A stretch of DNA of 64,000 nucleotides from Candidatus Yanofskyibacteriota bacterium. GTDB lineage: Bacteria; Patescibacteria; Paceibacteria; 2-02-FULL-40-12; IGHO2-12-FULL-4. The stretch's first letter is position 1, and each line of letters starts with the position of its first letter. The DNA lies in contig JACPNK010000002.1 of assembly GCA_016185525.1 (NCBI GenBank), forward strand, positions 62,001-126,000, in the 5' to 3' direction. The position numbers and the translations under genes are program-made. The notes under the pieces were generated by a model. That model was not told the DNA's origin, ran no database searches, and saw nothing but the letters and a program-made list of their open reading frames with translations. Below are positions 22,392 to 30,814 of this stretch, one piece after another.

Positions 22392-23207
22392 ATGAAAACC
22401 GTCAGCGATGTCTATCAAGCCAAATATTTGGCCAAAAAAAGAAAAAGAATATTTTTGCGTTTGTTTCTTTGGTTTATCTTTGGCTTGGCTATTATTGTTG
22501 GGCTTGTTTATCTTTTATTTTTCTCAAAACTTTTCTATGTTAAAGAGGTTTCTATCGCCAACCAAAGCTTTATTTCCAACCAAGAAATCGGGCAGGCGGT
22601 TGATGAATTTCTTGCTCAAAAAAGATTTTTTGTTTCAGGCTTCAGTAATTTGATTTTTGTTGAAAGCGATAAGATCCAATCCTTGGTTATTAATAATTTT
22701 CCTCAAGCTGAAAATGTGACTGTGGAAAAAGAGTACCCTCATACCGTCAAAATTTCTTTGGACGGCAAAACGGCTCTGGGAGTCTGGTGCTTTAGTATGA
22801 GCGATCAGAATAAGTGTTTTTACTTTGATAAAAACGGTGTAGCTTTTGAAACTTCAGCCGATTCTGACGGCCCGCTTCTTTTGAGGATTGAGGATGAGAA
22901 AGGCCGGTTTGAAAAGTTGGGTCAAGCGGTTGCCGACAAAGAATTGCTATCTTTTATTTTGTCAATAAGACCGGAACTGGAAAAAATTAAGATTGATATT
23001 AAAAAAATAACAATACCGGCAGTTGAATATTTTAGAATAGACGCTGAAACTTCTGAAGGCTGGAAAGTTTACTTTAGTACCAGAGATGATCTAAAAAACC
23101 AAGTCAACTCACTTAATGTTTTTTTAAGCCAAAAAATATCCCCTGAAAAAAGAAGCCAGCTGCAGTATATTGATGTCAGAATCCCAAATAGGGTGTATTA
23201 TAAGTGA
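22392..23207 (+). CDS. ftsQ: FtsQ-type cell division protein (POTRA domain)
   Basis: A 271-residue bitopic protein: basic N-terminus (KYLAKKRKRIF), one TM helix (about 17-40), then a POTRA domain (SKLFYVKEVSIANQSFISNQE) and the FtsQ beta domain (FPQAENVTVEKEYPHTVKIS; YFDKNGVAFETSADSDG). FtsQ/DivIB scaffolds the septal machinery. It is linked to alr by a 5-bp gap, a pairing also seen in other dcw-like fragments. Sequence is divergent, as usual for the family. Confidence 0.85.
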   Translation: MKTVSDVYQAKYLAKKRKRIFLRLFLWFIFGLAIIVGLVYLLFFSKLFYVKEVSIANQSFISNQEIGQAVDEFLAQKRFFVSGFSNLIFVESDKIQSLVINNFPQAENVTVEKEYPHTVKISLDGKTALGVWCFSMSDQNKCFYFDKNGVAFETSADSDGPLLLRIEDEKGRFEKLGQAVADKELLSFILSIRPELEKIKIDIKKITIPAVEYFRIDAETSEGWKVYFSTRDDLKNQVNSLNVFLSQKISPEKRSQLQYIDVRIPNRVYYK

Positions 23208-23221
23208 GTTTCAACTAACCC

Positions 23222-23250
23222 TTGACTTGTTCTAAGTTTTCTGTTACACT
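23222..23250 (+). promoter_or_regulatory. Promoter of the SPFH lipoprotein
   Basis: TTGACT (23222-23227) and TACACT (23245-23250), 17-nt spacer, followed by an 80-nt leader and the ribosome-binding site AAGGAGAAAAGGA. Confidence 0.65.
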
Positions 23251-23331
23251 TGTTTTTGGTTGTAGTAAATTAAAAACCAACAAGGCAGTTATGCCTGGGC
23301 TCAATGTCCGAAAATAGCAAGGAGAAAAGGA

Positions 23332-24138
23332 ATGAAAAGATTGACTTTGAATGTTTTTCTGTTAATTACAGCCATTTTTCTTGTTGGCTGTAACGCATCC
23401 CCGGATGCGGGACATGAAGCCGTTTTAGTAATGAAACCTTTGATTTTTGGACATGGCGGAGTAGATTCCGAACCTATAAAAACAGGTTTGACTTTTATCG
23501 CTCCGACGACGACTGCATTGGTGGTAAACATGCAGCCGCAACAGTTCCAAGTCCATTTTGATGACCTTATGTCGTCTGATGGCGTTCCACTAGATTTTGA
23601 CGCGGTAATCCGTGTTAAAATAGTGGATTCGGTTTCATTGATAAAAAACTTCGGACCTCAATGGTATGAAAATAACATTGAAAAAGAATTTGCCAATAGA
23701 GTTCGGCAGGCTGTGCGTAAACACGGTATGAACGAGACGGCAATCAGTACTGTTGCCATAGATGCCATTGACCAAGAGGTTTCAGATGCAATGGAAAAAT
23801 ACATTTCTGGTGCTGGATTGCCTCTTAAACTAGTCCAGATAACGGTCGGAAAAGCAAATCCGCCTGACTCAATTAAGAGCCAGCGAATTGCCACGGCGGC
23901 CGAACAACAGCGCCAGCTTACTGAACAGCAACGCAAGTTGGCGGAAGACCAAAGAATGTCAGCTGAAAATAGCCGCGCTAAGGCAGACAATGCCTATAGA
24001 GAGTCGATGCAATTATCTCCCAGCCAATTTCTGCAGCTGGAGCAAATTAAAATGATGCATGATGTTTGTGGAAAAGGCGGCTGTACTTTTCTTGTTGGCA
24101 GTGGCGGAGTTACGCCGGTGCTGGACGTCAAGAAGTAA
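23332..24138 (+). CDS. SPFH/Band-7 domain lipoprotein
   Basis: A 268-residue protein with a lipoprotein signal peptide: basic start, hydrophobic stretch (NVFLLITAIFL) and lipobox LVGC (Cys 20). After it comes a prohibitin-like SPFH domain (GLTFIAPTTTALVVNMQPQQ; SSDGVPLDFDAVIRVKIVDS; ANRVRQAVRKHGMNETAIST), then a coiled coil rich in Gln/Arg/Ala (ATAAEQQRQLTEQQRKLAED). SPFH proteins form membrane-linked rings; this one would be anchored outside by lipid. It has its own promoter and terminator. Confidence 0.85.
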   Translation: MKRLTLNVFLLITAIFLVGCNASPDAGHEAVLVMKPLIFGHGGVDSEPIKTGLTFIAPTTTALVVNMQPQQFQVHFDDLMSSDGVPLDFDAVIRVKIVDSVSLIKNFGPQWYENNIEKEFANRVRQAVRKHGMNETAISTVAIDAIDQEVSDAMEKYISGAGLPLKLVQITVGKANPPDSIKSQRIATAAEQQRQLTEQQRKLAEDQRMSAENSRAKADNAYRESMQLSPSQFLQLEQIKMMHDVCGKGGCTFLVGSGGVTPVLDVKK

Positions 24139-24164
24139 CTGACTTTGCAAAAATTAAATTTGCT

Positions 24165-24196
24165 AACTACCACATTTCGTGGTAGTTTTTTTTGTG
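24165..24196 (+). terminator. Rho-independent terminator
   Basis: AACTACCAC pairs with GTGGTAGTT and is followed by TTTTTTT, just after the SPFH lipoprotein gene. Confidence 0.85.
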
Positions 24197-24229
24197 GCTC
24201 TTTGAAAGATTATAAGCAGAGAAGAAAGT

Positions 24230-24896
24230 ATGATAAATCCCAAAACAGAGCTGGTTTTTCATTTTTTCAGGCACGGGCAGTCGGAAGCAAACGTCAAATC
24301 TGAGTTTATCAGCGGAGACGAGGATTCGCCAATCACTCATCTCGGCATAAAGCAGGCGAAAGCTTTGGGACAAAGACTGAAAAAAGAAAACTTAACTTTT
24401 TTCCGAGTTTTTTGTTCTCCGCTCCAAAGGGTTGTTTTAACCGCCAAAATCGTCTGTTCGGTTACAGAGCATGATTTCAAAAAGGCGATTATGGTTTCCG
24501 GCTCTTAGAGAGCGTGAACAGGGGGTTTTGGTTGGTGTCCACAGAGACGAAATATACAGAGGAGATAATGGCCGATTTATAACTTACCAAGGACCTTGGT
24601 TCAGGCCGTCTGGCGGAGAATCCCAGAAAATGGTCCAGAGGAGAGTTTCCGCATGGCTTGAGGAAGAAATTTTGTTGAACGAATCTTTCTTGCAGTCGGA
24701 ACGGACTTTGCATTTTGCAATTTTCGGCAGCGGGATGAATTTCAAATGCCTTTTTATGGATATCGCGGGATTTGACTCAAGTTTATTGTGGAAAATAGAG
24801 GTGAACAACTGCTCAATTTCCCGTTTTAGGTTCACTATCCGCGGTTGGTTTGTTGAATGCATCAACGACACCGGGCACTTGCTAGGACTAATTTAA
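24230..24896 (+). pseudogene. Histidine phosphatase (phosphoglycerate-mutase-like), frameshifted
   Basis: The first frame (24230-24508) has the family start: FHFFRHGQSEAN with the catalytic RHG, SPITHLGIKQAKALGQRL and VFCSPLQRVVLTAKI. It runs into a TAG, but the +1 frame (to 24896) continues with ALREREQGVLVG, the next conserved block. Removing one C from the CC at about 24499-24500 would restore the frame as VSALREREQG. The second catalytic His, normally in a SHG-like motif, is also missing (IFGSGMN). So it is most likely a decayed gene, though a sequencing error could explain the frameshift alone. Confidence 0.75.
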
Positions 24897-24899
24897 TAC

Positions 24900-26735
24900 C
24901 TACTCTACAGTAACCGACTTTGCTAAGTTGCGGGGTTTATCTACGTCGTAGCCGAGCAAAGTTCCAAAATGATAAGCAAAAAGCTGGAGCGGGACTATGT
25001 TGAGAAGCGGTTCAAGAGGCTCCAAAGTTTTTGGCACAAAAATTACATCGTCGGCTAGTCCGGCGATTTTTTTATCGCCCGAAGTGGCAATCGCAATTAT
25101 TTTTCCTTTACGCGCTTTTATTTCCTGCAAATTAGAAAGCATTTTTTCGTAAACACTATTTTTATTTACCAAAGCGACGGTCGGAAAATTTGGTTCAATC
25201 AAAGCAATGGGACCGTGCTTTAACTCGCCCGCCGTTTTGCCTTCGGCGTGTACATAACTTATTTCTTTTAACTTTAAAGCGCCCTCAATAGCGGTGGGGT
25301 AGTTATATTTTCTGCCTATAAACATAAAATTTTTGAATTTCAGGTATTTTTTGGCCAAAGACTTAATTTGCCGGTTTTGTTTCAAAATTAGCTCTATTTT
25401 TTTTGGAATCAAAGCCAGTTCTTCAGAGAGTTTTCTTTTCAGACTTTTATTTTCACTTAAGTACAAGGCGATTAGATTTAAGATTGTTACCTGTGAAATA
25501 AAAGCCTTTGTGGACGCCACGCCAATCTCAAGTCCGGCGTGGTTATAAACTCCGGCTTTAGTTTCTCTGGCGATCGTTGAGCCTACGACATTTACCAAAC
25601 CCAAAGTTATTCCTTTTTGCCGGTTGGCTTTCCATAAAGCGGCTATCGTATCGGCAGTCTCGCCGGATTGGGAAATAAAGAGGTGAGCCGTGTTGGGTGT
25701 GATAGCGTTTTGGCGATAACGGTACTCCGAAGCTTCAATTGTCTTTGTTGAGATGCCGGCGACCTCTTCAAAAAGAAGTTCTCCAAGCAGGCCAGCATGA
25801 TAAGAAGTGCCGCAGGCAATAATTTCTATTTTTTCTATTTTTTTTAATTTTTGAGCAACACTCTCCAGCCCGCCGAGTTTTACCAGGTCTTTTTTTGGGA
25901 ACAGTCTGCCGCGCATGGCGGTTCTAATTGCTTCCGGTTCTTCAAAAATTTCTTTTAGCATAAAATGTGGGAAATTTCCTTTTTGGGCTTGTTCTGCAGT
26001 CAAATTCAGGTTTTCTATTTTAGATTTTACCGGATTTAATTTAAAGTCGGTTCCGGAAATCCATCCCGCCTGGCCGTCTTTTAAGTAGATTACCTTCTTA
26101 ACCTTTCCCGCCAGTTCTGCCGGATCAGAGGCCAGATAAAATTCTTCAATGCCCAGGCCGAGCACTAATGGGCTACCCAGTCTAGCGAAATATATTTTGT
26201 CCGGCTCTTTTGTATAGACGATAGCAAAAGCATAAGCGCCAACTATCTCCCGCAGAGACTTTTTTAATGTTTTGTCAAAATTTTTTATTTTTTTTAAATT
26301 TTCTTCCAACAAATGGACAACAACTTCCGTATCAGTCTGTGACCTGAATTTGTGGCCGAGTTTTGTGAGTTTATCTTTTAGTTCTTGGTGATTTTCGATA
26401 ATACCGTTGTGAACTAAAAATATTTCTTTTTTGCAGTCATGGTGAGGATGGGCATTGATTTCATCCGGCATGCCATGAGTTGCCCATCGGGTGTGGCCGA
26501 TCGTCCCAGTGCCGATGTTGATACCTTGCGTTGAGCCCTTTCCCTTTGTCACGGTTCCTCTTAAGACCCTTTCAAGGTTTGCCAATTTACCCTGCCTTTT
26601 AACCAATACAGGTTTTCCGTTTTGGAAAAACAAAACTCCGGCCGAGTCGTAGCCTCGGTATTCCACCCTTTTCAAGCCTTCTAAAACAGTTTCCAAACCC
26701 TCTTTTTTGCCAATATATCCGGCTATTCCACACAT
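24900..26735 (-). CDS. glmS: Glutamine-fructose-6-phosphate aminotransferase
   Basis: A 611-residue enzyme that makes glucosamine-6-phosphate, the entry to UDP-GlcNAc and peptidoglycan. The N-terminal glutaminase starts MCGIAGYIG, exposing Cys 2 as nucleophile, with RVEYRGYDSAG and GHTRWATHG. Two SIS sugar-isomerase domains follow (ACGTSYHAG; SQSGETADTIAAL; GRKYNYPTAIEGALKLKEIS), ending PRNLAKSVTVE. Length is normal. It is transcribed away from the small membrane gene at 26857. No glmS ribozyme-like sequence was noticed in the 120-bp leader, though I could not fold it. Confidence 0.97.
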   Translation of the reverse strand: MCGIAGYIGKKEGLETVLEGLKRVEYRGYDSAGVLFFQNGKPVLVKRQGKLANLERVLRGTVTKGKGSTQGINIGTGTIGHTRWATHGMPDEINAHPHHDCKKEIFLVHNGIIENHQELKDKLTKLGHKFRSQTDTEVVVHLLEENLKKIKNFDKTLKKSLREIVGAYAFAIVYTKEPDKIYFARLGSPLVLGLGIEEFYLASDPAELAGKVKKVIYLKDGQAGWISGTDFKLNPVKSKIENLNLTAEQAQKGNFPHFMLKEIFEEPEAIRTAMRGRLFPKKDLVKLGGLESVAQKLKKIEKIEIIACGTSYHAGLLGELLFEEVAGISTKTIEASEYRYRQNAITPNTAHLFISQSGETADTIAALWKANRQKGITLGLVNVVGSTIARETKAGVYNHAGLEIGVASTKAFISQVTILNLIALYLSENKSLKRKLSEELALIPKKIELILKQNRQIKSLAKKYLKFKNFMFIGRKYNYPTAIEGALKLKEISYVHAEGKTAGELKHGPIALIEPNFPTVALVNKNSVYEKMLSNLQEIKARKGKIIAIATSGDKKIAGLADDVIFVPKTLEPLEPLLNIVPLQLFAYHFGTLLGYDVDKPRNLAKSVTVE

Positions 26736-26856
26736 ATATGGTGAAATTTTTTGCGCTTATTAAGTACGGGACACATACCCACAACCTACAACTTATATTT
26801 TGTAATTTCAACCAGAATGTTTTATGATCTTGCGAAACTTGAAAGATGGGTGATAG

Positions 26857-27138
26857 ATGGCATTAGAGCACTTTTTCGGCACTTTAACACTGGTATTCGG
26901 GATATTGCTGGTAACAGTTGGCTTAACGGCGCAGGTTGTAAAAAATTATCGTGAAAAAAGATGCGGCAATCCGATTTTACTGCTGATCTTGGTTGCTTTT
27001 GCCAATATGTCCAGAATAGGTTATGCCGTAACGCTTGGCTCTTGGTATCTGTTGATTCCGGATGTTCTTGGCAGTATCCTTCTGGTTATAAATCTTTATC
27101 AGTTCTTTTGTTATAGAAAAACTAAAATCACCGACTAA
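26857..27138 (+). CDS. Small three-TM membrane protein, SemiSWEET/PQ-loop-like
   Basis: A 93-residue protein with three membrane helices (about 7-27, 40-60, 63-87) and a basic loop VVKNYREKRCGNP after the first. The size, helix number, the LTAQVVKNYREK end of TM1 and the GYAVTLGSWYLLIPDV turn match the single-repeat SemiSWEET sugar carriers, which act as dimers. A clear PQ motif is replaced by AQ. Family call is moderate. Confidence 0.6.
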   Translation: MALEHFFGTLTLVFGILLVTVGLTAQVVKNYREKRCGNPILLLILVAFANMSRIGYAVTLGSWYLLIPDVLGSILLVINLYQFFCYRKTKITD

Positions 27139-27157
27139 TGTCGGTTTTTGTTTTTAG
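27130..27157 (+). terminator. Rho-independent terminator
   Basis: ACCGAC-TAAT-GTCGGT followed by TTTTGTTTTT, overlapping the end of the small membrane protein gene. Confidence 0.8.
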
Positions 27158-27185
27158 ACTGTTGGACTAAGACTCGCTTGCTTGC

Positions 27186-27214
27186 TTGACAGGAAACTGT
27201 ATATCTTCTAAGAT
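27186..27214 (+). promoter_or_regulatory. Promoter of the 187-residue membrane protein
   Basis: TTGACA (27186-27191) and TAAGAT (27209-27214) with a 17-nt spacer, 35 bp before the ATG. Ribosome-binding site GGGAG at 27241-27245. Confidence 0.7.
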
Positions 27215-27249
27215 AAAGCGGTTTTTGAAACTTTAAAATAGGGAGTTGC

Positions 27250-27813
27250 ATGAAAGAGGGACGTTTTACAGCAAAAGCAGGTTTTGTCTCACTAGTTTTT
27301 TCGAGTTTTTTACTGGTAACTGCTTATTTGTTTGTAATGGGCGTTATTATATATTTTTTCTTTTGGCCTGGTTTGCCGGCTAGTTTAGAAAAAACAGCTT
27401 TTGGTTCAGTTTATGGCCGTGGGAAAATATTCACTTTTGATTCTTTAGATGAAGATACTGGTTCTATCGTCTTTAAGGATGTCTACGTCCAAGGTCTGTC
27501 AGATAGAAAAACCAGCCTGTATTTAAAAGTCAGGCCGGAACATCTTAGTCGGGTTAGGGTTAAAACAGACATTTACCTTGAGGGTACGGCCATTTCAACC
27601 AATATCCCATTCTTCAAAAGAATACATTCTCACAAAGGCAGAAATATTTTCGTCGAGGTTGAAGAGGTAACAATCTGGGTCCAAAATCAGACAGAAAAAG
27701 ATGAATGGAACAACTGGCTGGCTAATTTAGAAAAAGACCGTGACGATTTTTTAAGGTTTAGATTAGAAAAAGAATTGACAGCTAAACACCTTCGAAAAGT
27801 GAAACCCTCCTAA
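27250..27813 (+). CDS. Unknown single-TM protein, 187 residues
   Basis: Not recognised. One strong hydrophobic segment near the N-terminus (VSLVFSSFLLVTAYLFVMGV and following) is succeeded by a beta-rich region (TGSIVFKDVYVQGLSDRKTS; VEVEEVTIWVQNQ) and a charged helical end (LEKDRDDFLRFRLEKELTAK). It has its own promoter and terminator, so it is a single-gene unit. Confidence 0.7.
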   Translation: MKEGRFTAKAGFVSLVFSSFLLVTAYLFVMGVIIYFFFWPGLPASLEKTAFGSVYGRGKIFTFDSLDEDTGSIVFKDVYVQGLSDRKTSLYLKVRPEHLSRVRVKTDIYLEGTAISTNIPFFKRIHSHKGRNIFVEVEEVTIWVQNQTEKDEWNNWLANLEKDRDDFLRFRLEKELTAKHLRKVKPS

Positions 27814-27836
27814 TTTTTTAGGAGGGTTTTTTATTC
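27802..27836 (+). terminator. Rho-independent terminator
   Basis: AAACCCTCCTAA pairs with TTAGGAGGGTTT and ends in TTTTTTATT. It overlaps the last codons of the 187-residue protein. Confidence 0.85.
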
Positions 27837-27848
27837 CTACTGATAAGT

Positions 27849-27884
27849 ACTGAGAAGTTGAACTGAGAAGTTGAACTTCTCAGT
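27849..27884. repeat. Palindrome with a tandem arm
   Basis: ACTGAGAAGTT occurs twice in a row and its complement AACTTCTCAGT once, so either copy can form an 11-bp hairpin. It overlaps the 3' end of the minus-strand glycosyltransferase gene (stop at 27880) and has the AAGTT/AACTT core of the other palindromes. Confidence 0.65.
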
Positions 27885-29661
27885 AGGTTAACCTATAAAC
27901 AAAGATTGAGTTGCCGATAGCGGTAACGGGGGTGTGGTTTTGGAGCCAGATGTAATTTACTGACTTGTATTGGTCCGGCGGGCCTTGCGATGACTGCAAA
28001 AAAGAAGCGGAGACGGCAAGCCAGCCGTCTGTTTGATTTCTGGCGGCAAAATCTTCGGCGTTAAGATATTTGGTTCCATTGAGAGCTTCGTACTTGATTC
28101 CCAGGTAATAATAAGGATCAGCCCAGCCGAAGTAATCAAATTCAATTTTGGGAATGTTGTTTTCTTTAACCCAATCAGAAAAACGTTTTAAATCTTGGCC
28201 CCAGTCAAGATTTGAGTCCACAACATAGCGGTAACCGCCTGACGGTCCGCCGACTGTTTGGTTGAAGTAGGTTAAATAGTAAGGACTGACAGAAAGATTT
28301 TCAAAAATATACCAACCCAACAATGTTATAAGTAATAGGTTATGGGTTATAAGTAATTTTTTAAACTTGTAACTTGTAACCTGTAACTTGTAACTAATTC
28401 TTTCCAATTGACCGGAAACTAAAATAATTGCAAAAGGGTAAGTCGGCAACAAGTGCCGGACACCGATATTTAAAGTGCTGTTAATGCTCAAAGCCCAGTA
28501 AAAAACCAGCCACAAAATCATGGCTGTTTCCGTAAAATTATTTTTTACCCAATTTTTAAAATTTAAAAATTGAAAATTGAAAATTGAAAATTGAACTATT
28601 GCGCTAATGAGCGCAATAGTTAGGAGCCCCCACCAAGCCAAAGGTTCTTTTATAAGGTAAACGATTGGGAAATAGTGCCGCCAGCCGAAACGCGAGACCT
28701 CCCCCAAAAAGTAGGTCGTGTTGCCGCCGACTGAACGCTGGGTCACCATCAGCAAACCCAAACCGTATTGGGCGGCTATCCTTAAGACAGGCTTGTCGGA
28801 CGCCCAAACTATCGGGTCAGCCAACAACCTATTGCCGAAAGTTTCTAAAGTTTGATTTGTGTCGCTGTATTGGCGCTCCGGCAGATAGTTCCAAGTATGA
28901 AAAGCATAGACGGGCATTACAACAATAACGAAAGCTGTTACTGCTAGAAGTATGCTATGAGCGGGGAGCTTTAAGTGATTCTTTTGGGAGATAAACGCAT
29001 AAATTAAAGCCAGGCCAAAAAAGAAAGGGATTAGCATAAATGTGGAGAATTTGGTCAAAAGAGCTATCCCTAAAAAAATGCTTGCCAGCCAAAAATTTTT
29101 GGCAGTTTGATTTTTTAAGTAGCGAAAGAAAAAGTATGTGGCATACAATATGCCGAAAAGAGCCGGGATGTCGGTGGTGACGAAACGGGAATGGGCTAAA
29201 ACCGTCGGCGAAAAAGAAAATAAGATTAAGGCTGTTAGTCCGGCTTTATTGCCGTACAGTTTCTTTGTCCAACGAAAAATTAAAATTGCCGATAAGATAA
29301 AAAATAAAAGCATCGGCTGTTTTACTAAATGGGTGATTTGATTGGCGTTGTTGCCGGAATTGAATATCAGTTTTCGGCCAAATTCCCATTGGCCGTTAAG
29401 GTCGTTTTGCCAAGATTTTGTATCAAAAACGTCTTGTTTAAGTTTTAAAAAGAGCAAGGGAATGGCCGCCAAGTCTTTGACCAAAGGCGGATGTTCCGGA
29501 TTGAGGCGCATATCTTGCTTAACTAAATATGAGTAACCCGCTCCGATATGCGGTATTTCATCAACAATCAAAGAGTCGTTCCAACTGCTGGTTACCGCCA
29601 GAATTACGGCGACAGAAATAATTAGGCCGGCAAGAAGTTTTGTTTTGTGGTCTGATTTCAT
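27880..29661 (-). CDS. Polytopic glycosyltransferase, GT39/PMT_2 type
   Basis: A 593-residue membrane protein with about 11-12 helices. The first loop holds the acidic pair of lipid-linked-sugar glycosyltransferases (LIVDEIPHIGAGYSYLV, about 32-33) followed by LNPEHPPLVKDLA, as in the dolichyl-phosphate-mannose-protein mannosyltransferase family; GVRHLLPTYPF is also typical. The C-terminal outside domain has VVDSNLDWGQDLKRFSDWV. It probably moves sugars from a lipid carrier to protein or glycan outside the cell. Two low-complexity repeat insertions are translated in a loop (FSIFNFQFLNF and SYKLQVTSYKFKKLLITHN). Confidence 0.85.
   Translation of the reverse strand: MKSDHKTKLLAGLIISVAVILAVTSSWNDSLIVDEIPHIGAGYSYLVKQDMRLNPEHPPLVKDLAAIPLLFLKLKQDVFDTKSWQNDLNGQWEFGRKLIFNSGNNANQITHLVKQPMLLFFILSAILIFRWTKKLYGNKAGLTALILFSFSPTVLAHSRFVTTDIPALFGILYATYFFFRYLKNQTAKNFWLASIFLGIALLTKFSTFMLIPFFFGLALIYAFISQKNHLKLPAHSILLAVTAFVIVVMPVYAFHTWNYLPERQYSDTNQTLETFGNRLLADPIVWASDKPVLRIAAQYGLGLLMVTQRSVGGNTTYFLGEVSRFGWRHYFPIVYLIKEPLAWWGLLTIALISAIVQFSIFNFQFLNFKNWVKNNFTETAMILWLVFYWALSINSTLNIGVRHLLPTYPFAIILVSGQLERISYKLQVTSYKFKKLLITHNLLLITLLGWYIFENLSVSPYYLTYFNQTVGGPSGGYRYVVDSNLDWGQDLKRFSDWVKENNIPKIEFDYFGWADPYYYLGIKYEALNGTKYLNAEDFAARNQTDGWLAVSASFLQSSQGPPDQYKSVNYIWLQNHTPVTAIGNSIFVYRLTY
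28322..28400. repeat. Low-complexity inverted repeat inside the GT39 gene
   Basis: Units like AACTTGTAACTTGTAACCTG and, inverted, AAGTAATAGGTTATGGG stand head to head and can form a hairpin. Translated in frame. A second run of ATTGAAA units lies at 28563-28593. Such microsatellite-like repeats in frame are frequent in CPR genomes. Confidence 0.6.
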
Positions 29662-29670
29662 TTAAATAAC

Positions 29671-29749
29671 ACCGATTTTTGTGTATGCCTCTTTTTTGCG
29701 TCGGACTGTCGCCGCCGAACTGCAAAAGAGGCATACACATCAAATCGGT
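29671..29749. repeat. Long intergenic hairpin (E7)
   Basis: ACCGATTT, GTGTATGCCTCTTTT and GC on the left pair in order with GC, AAAAGAGGCATACAC and AAATCGGT on the right: more than 20 pairs with small bulges. It fills the gap between the two minus-strand glycosyltransferase-like genes. Its loop differs from E1-E3. Confidence 0.75.
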
Positions 29750-29754
29750 TAAGA

Positions 29755-30717
29755 TTAAAACCCGAAGTAACTTCTAAACTCCAGCAGAGTTAGTCCGGCC
29801 AAGAATAGAGTTACGGCTAAAGAAGAGACCAGCGAAGCTTCGTGAGGATGTTTGTCGTAAACTCCATACCAGCTTTTAAGCCAAGAAAAGAACCACCAGC
29901 AACCTTCGGCAGACAAAATTAAGATAACCGGCAGAGCGAAAATTGCTTCTTCGGAAAACAACCCCAAAAAGAACCAGGATAAAATTACCGTTTGAGCCGC
30001 CGAAAAGTGGCCGTGATATTTAAAGCTTTTGACAAGCTTAGAGAAGCTTCTAAACAAGCCCGCTGCCAGCAAAATTACCATAGGCAGAGAAAGAGCGTAA
30101 GGCGATATCGTTTCTCTTGTTTGGCCGAAAGACCAGTCAAAAACACTCCAAAAACGCAAAACAATAAAAACTGCCAGAGATAAAACCACAAGCCATGTGA
30201 AACCCTTGAACAAAAAATTACGGCTGTGAAGATACTGCTCGTGGCCGAAATCTTTTTTAAGCAGGTGAAAGTAAACGAGAATAGCAAGCAGAACTATTGC
30301 CAACGGCACGTAAAAAGGCGAGCTTAGATAAAGGCTCAAGCCGAGAAAAAGTCCGCTGAAAATAAAATTGCATCTGTGATATCCTCTCATGCCTTTCCAT
30401 AAAAAATACAATGCAAGCACAAAAAAGTTTAAAATCCAACTGGCCCATAAAGTTTCTCTTGAGATGGCAACATGCCAAGCGGATATCCCCATAAAAAAAG
30501 CGGCTATAGAGCCGATCTGCCAGCTAAACAGTTCTCTGGCTAGCAGATAAACAAAAGCTACGCCCAGAATACCGCCGCTTGCGATGACTGCTCCCAGCAG
30601 CCAAGAATTACCCAGAGAGGAGAGATTTATTTGGAAGATTCTAAAGAAGATAACTATCGCGGTAATTGCAAAAAAAATAATCTTCTTGCCGGATTTTTGA
30701 TCTAGGGTATGAGGCAT
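29755..30717 (-). CDS. Polytopic membrane protein, short PMT_2-like
   Basis: A 320-residue protein with about nine hydrophobic helices. The region LARELFSWQIGSIAAFFMGI with SAWHVAISRETLWASW resembles the second and third helices of GT39/PMT_2 glycosyltransferases, but the N-terminal acidic DE motif of active enzymes is not present, so it may be a shortened or inactive relative. It lies upstream of the full-length GT39 gene on the same strand. Confidence 0.6.
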   Translation of the reverse strand: MPHTLDQKSGKKIIFFAITAIVIFFRIFQINLSSLGNSWLLGAVIASGGILGVAFVYLLARELFSWQIGSIAAFFMGISAWHVAISRETLWASWILNFFVLALYFLWKGMRGYHRCNFIFSGLFLGLSLYLSSPFYVPLAIVLLAILVYFHLLKKDFGHEQYLHSRNFLFKGFTWLVVLSLAVFIVLRFWSVFDWSFGQTRETISPYALSLPMVILLAAGLFRSFSKLVKSFKYHGHFSAAQTVILSWFFLGLFSEEAIFALPVILILSAEGCWWFFSWLKSWYGVYDKHPHEASLVSSLAVTLFLAGLTLLEFRSYFGF

Positions 30718-30814
30718 AAATCAGCGTCTTTTCATTATATCACAATAATTTATGCGTTTATCACTTATCCACAGCTCTGTTGTCGTAAAAGTCGGTAGAT
30801 GTTAAAATTTATCT

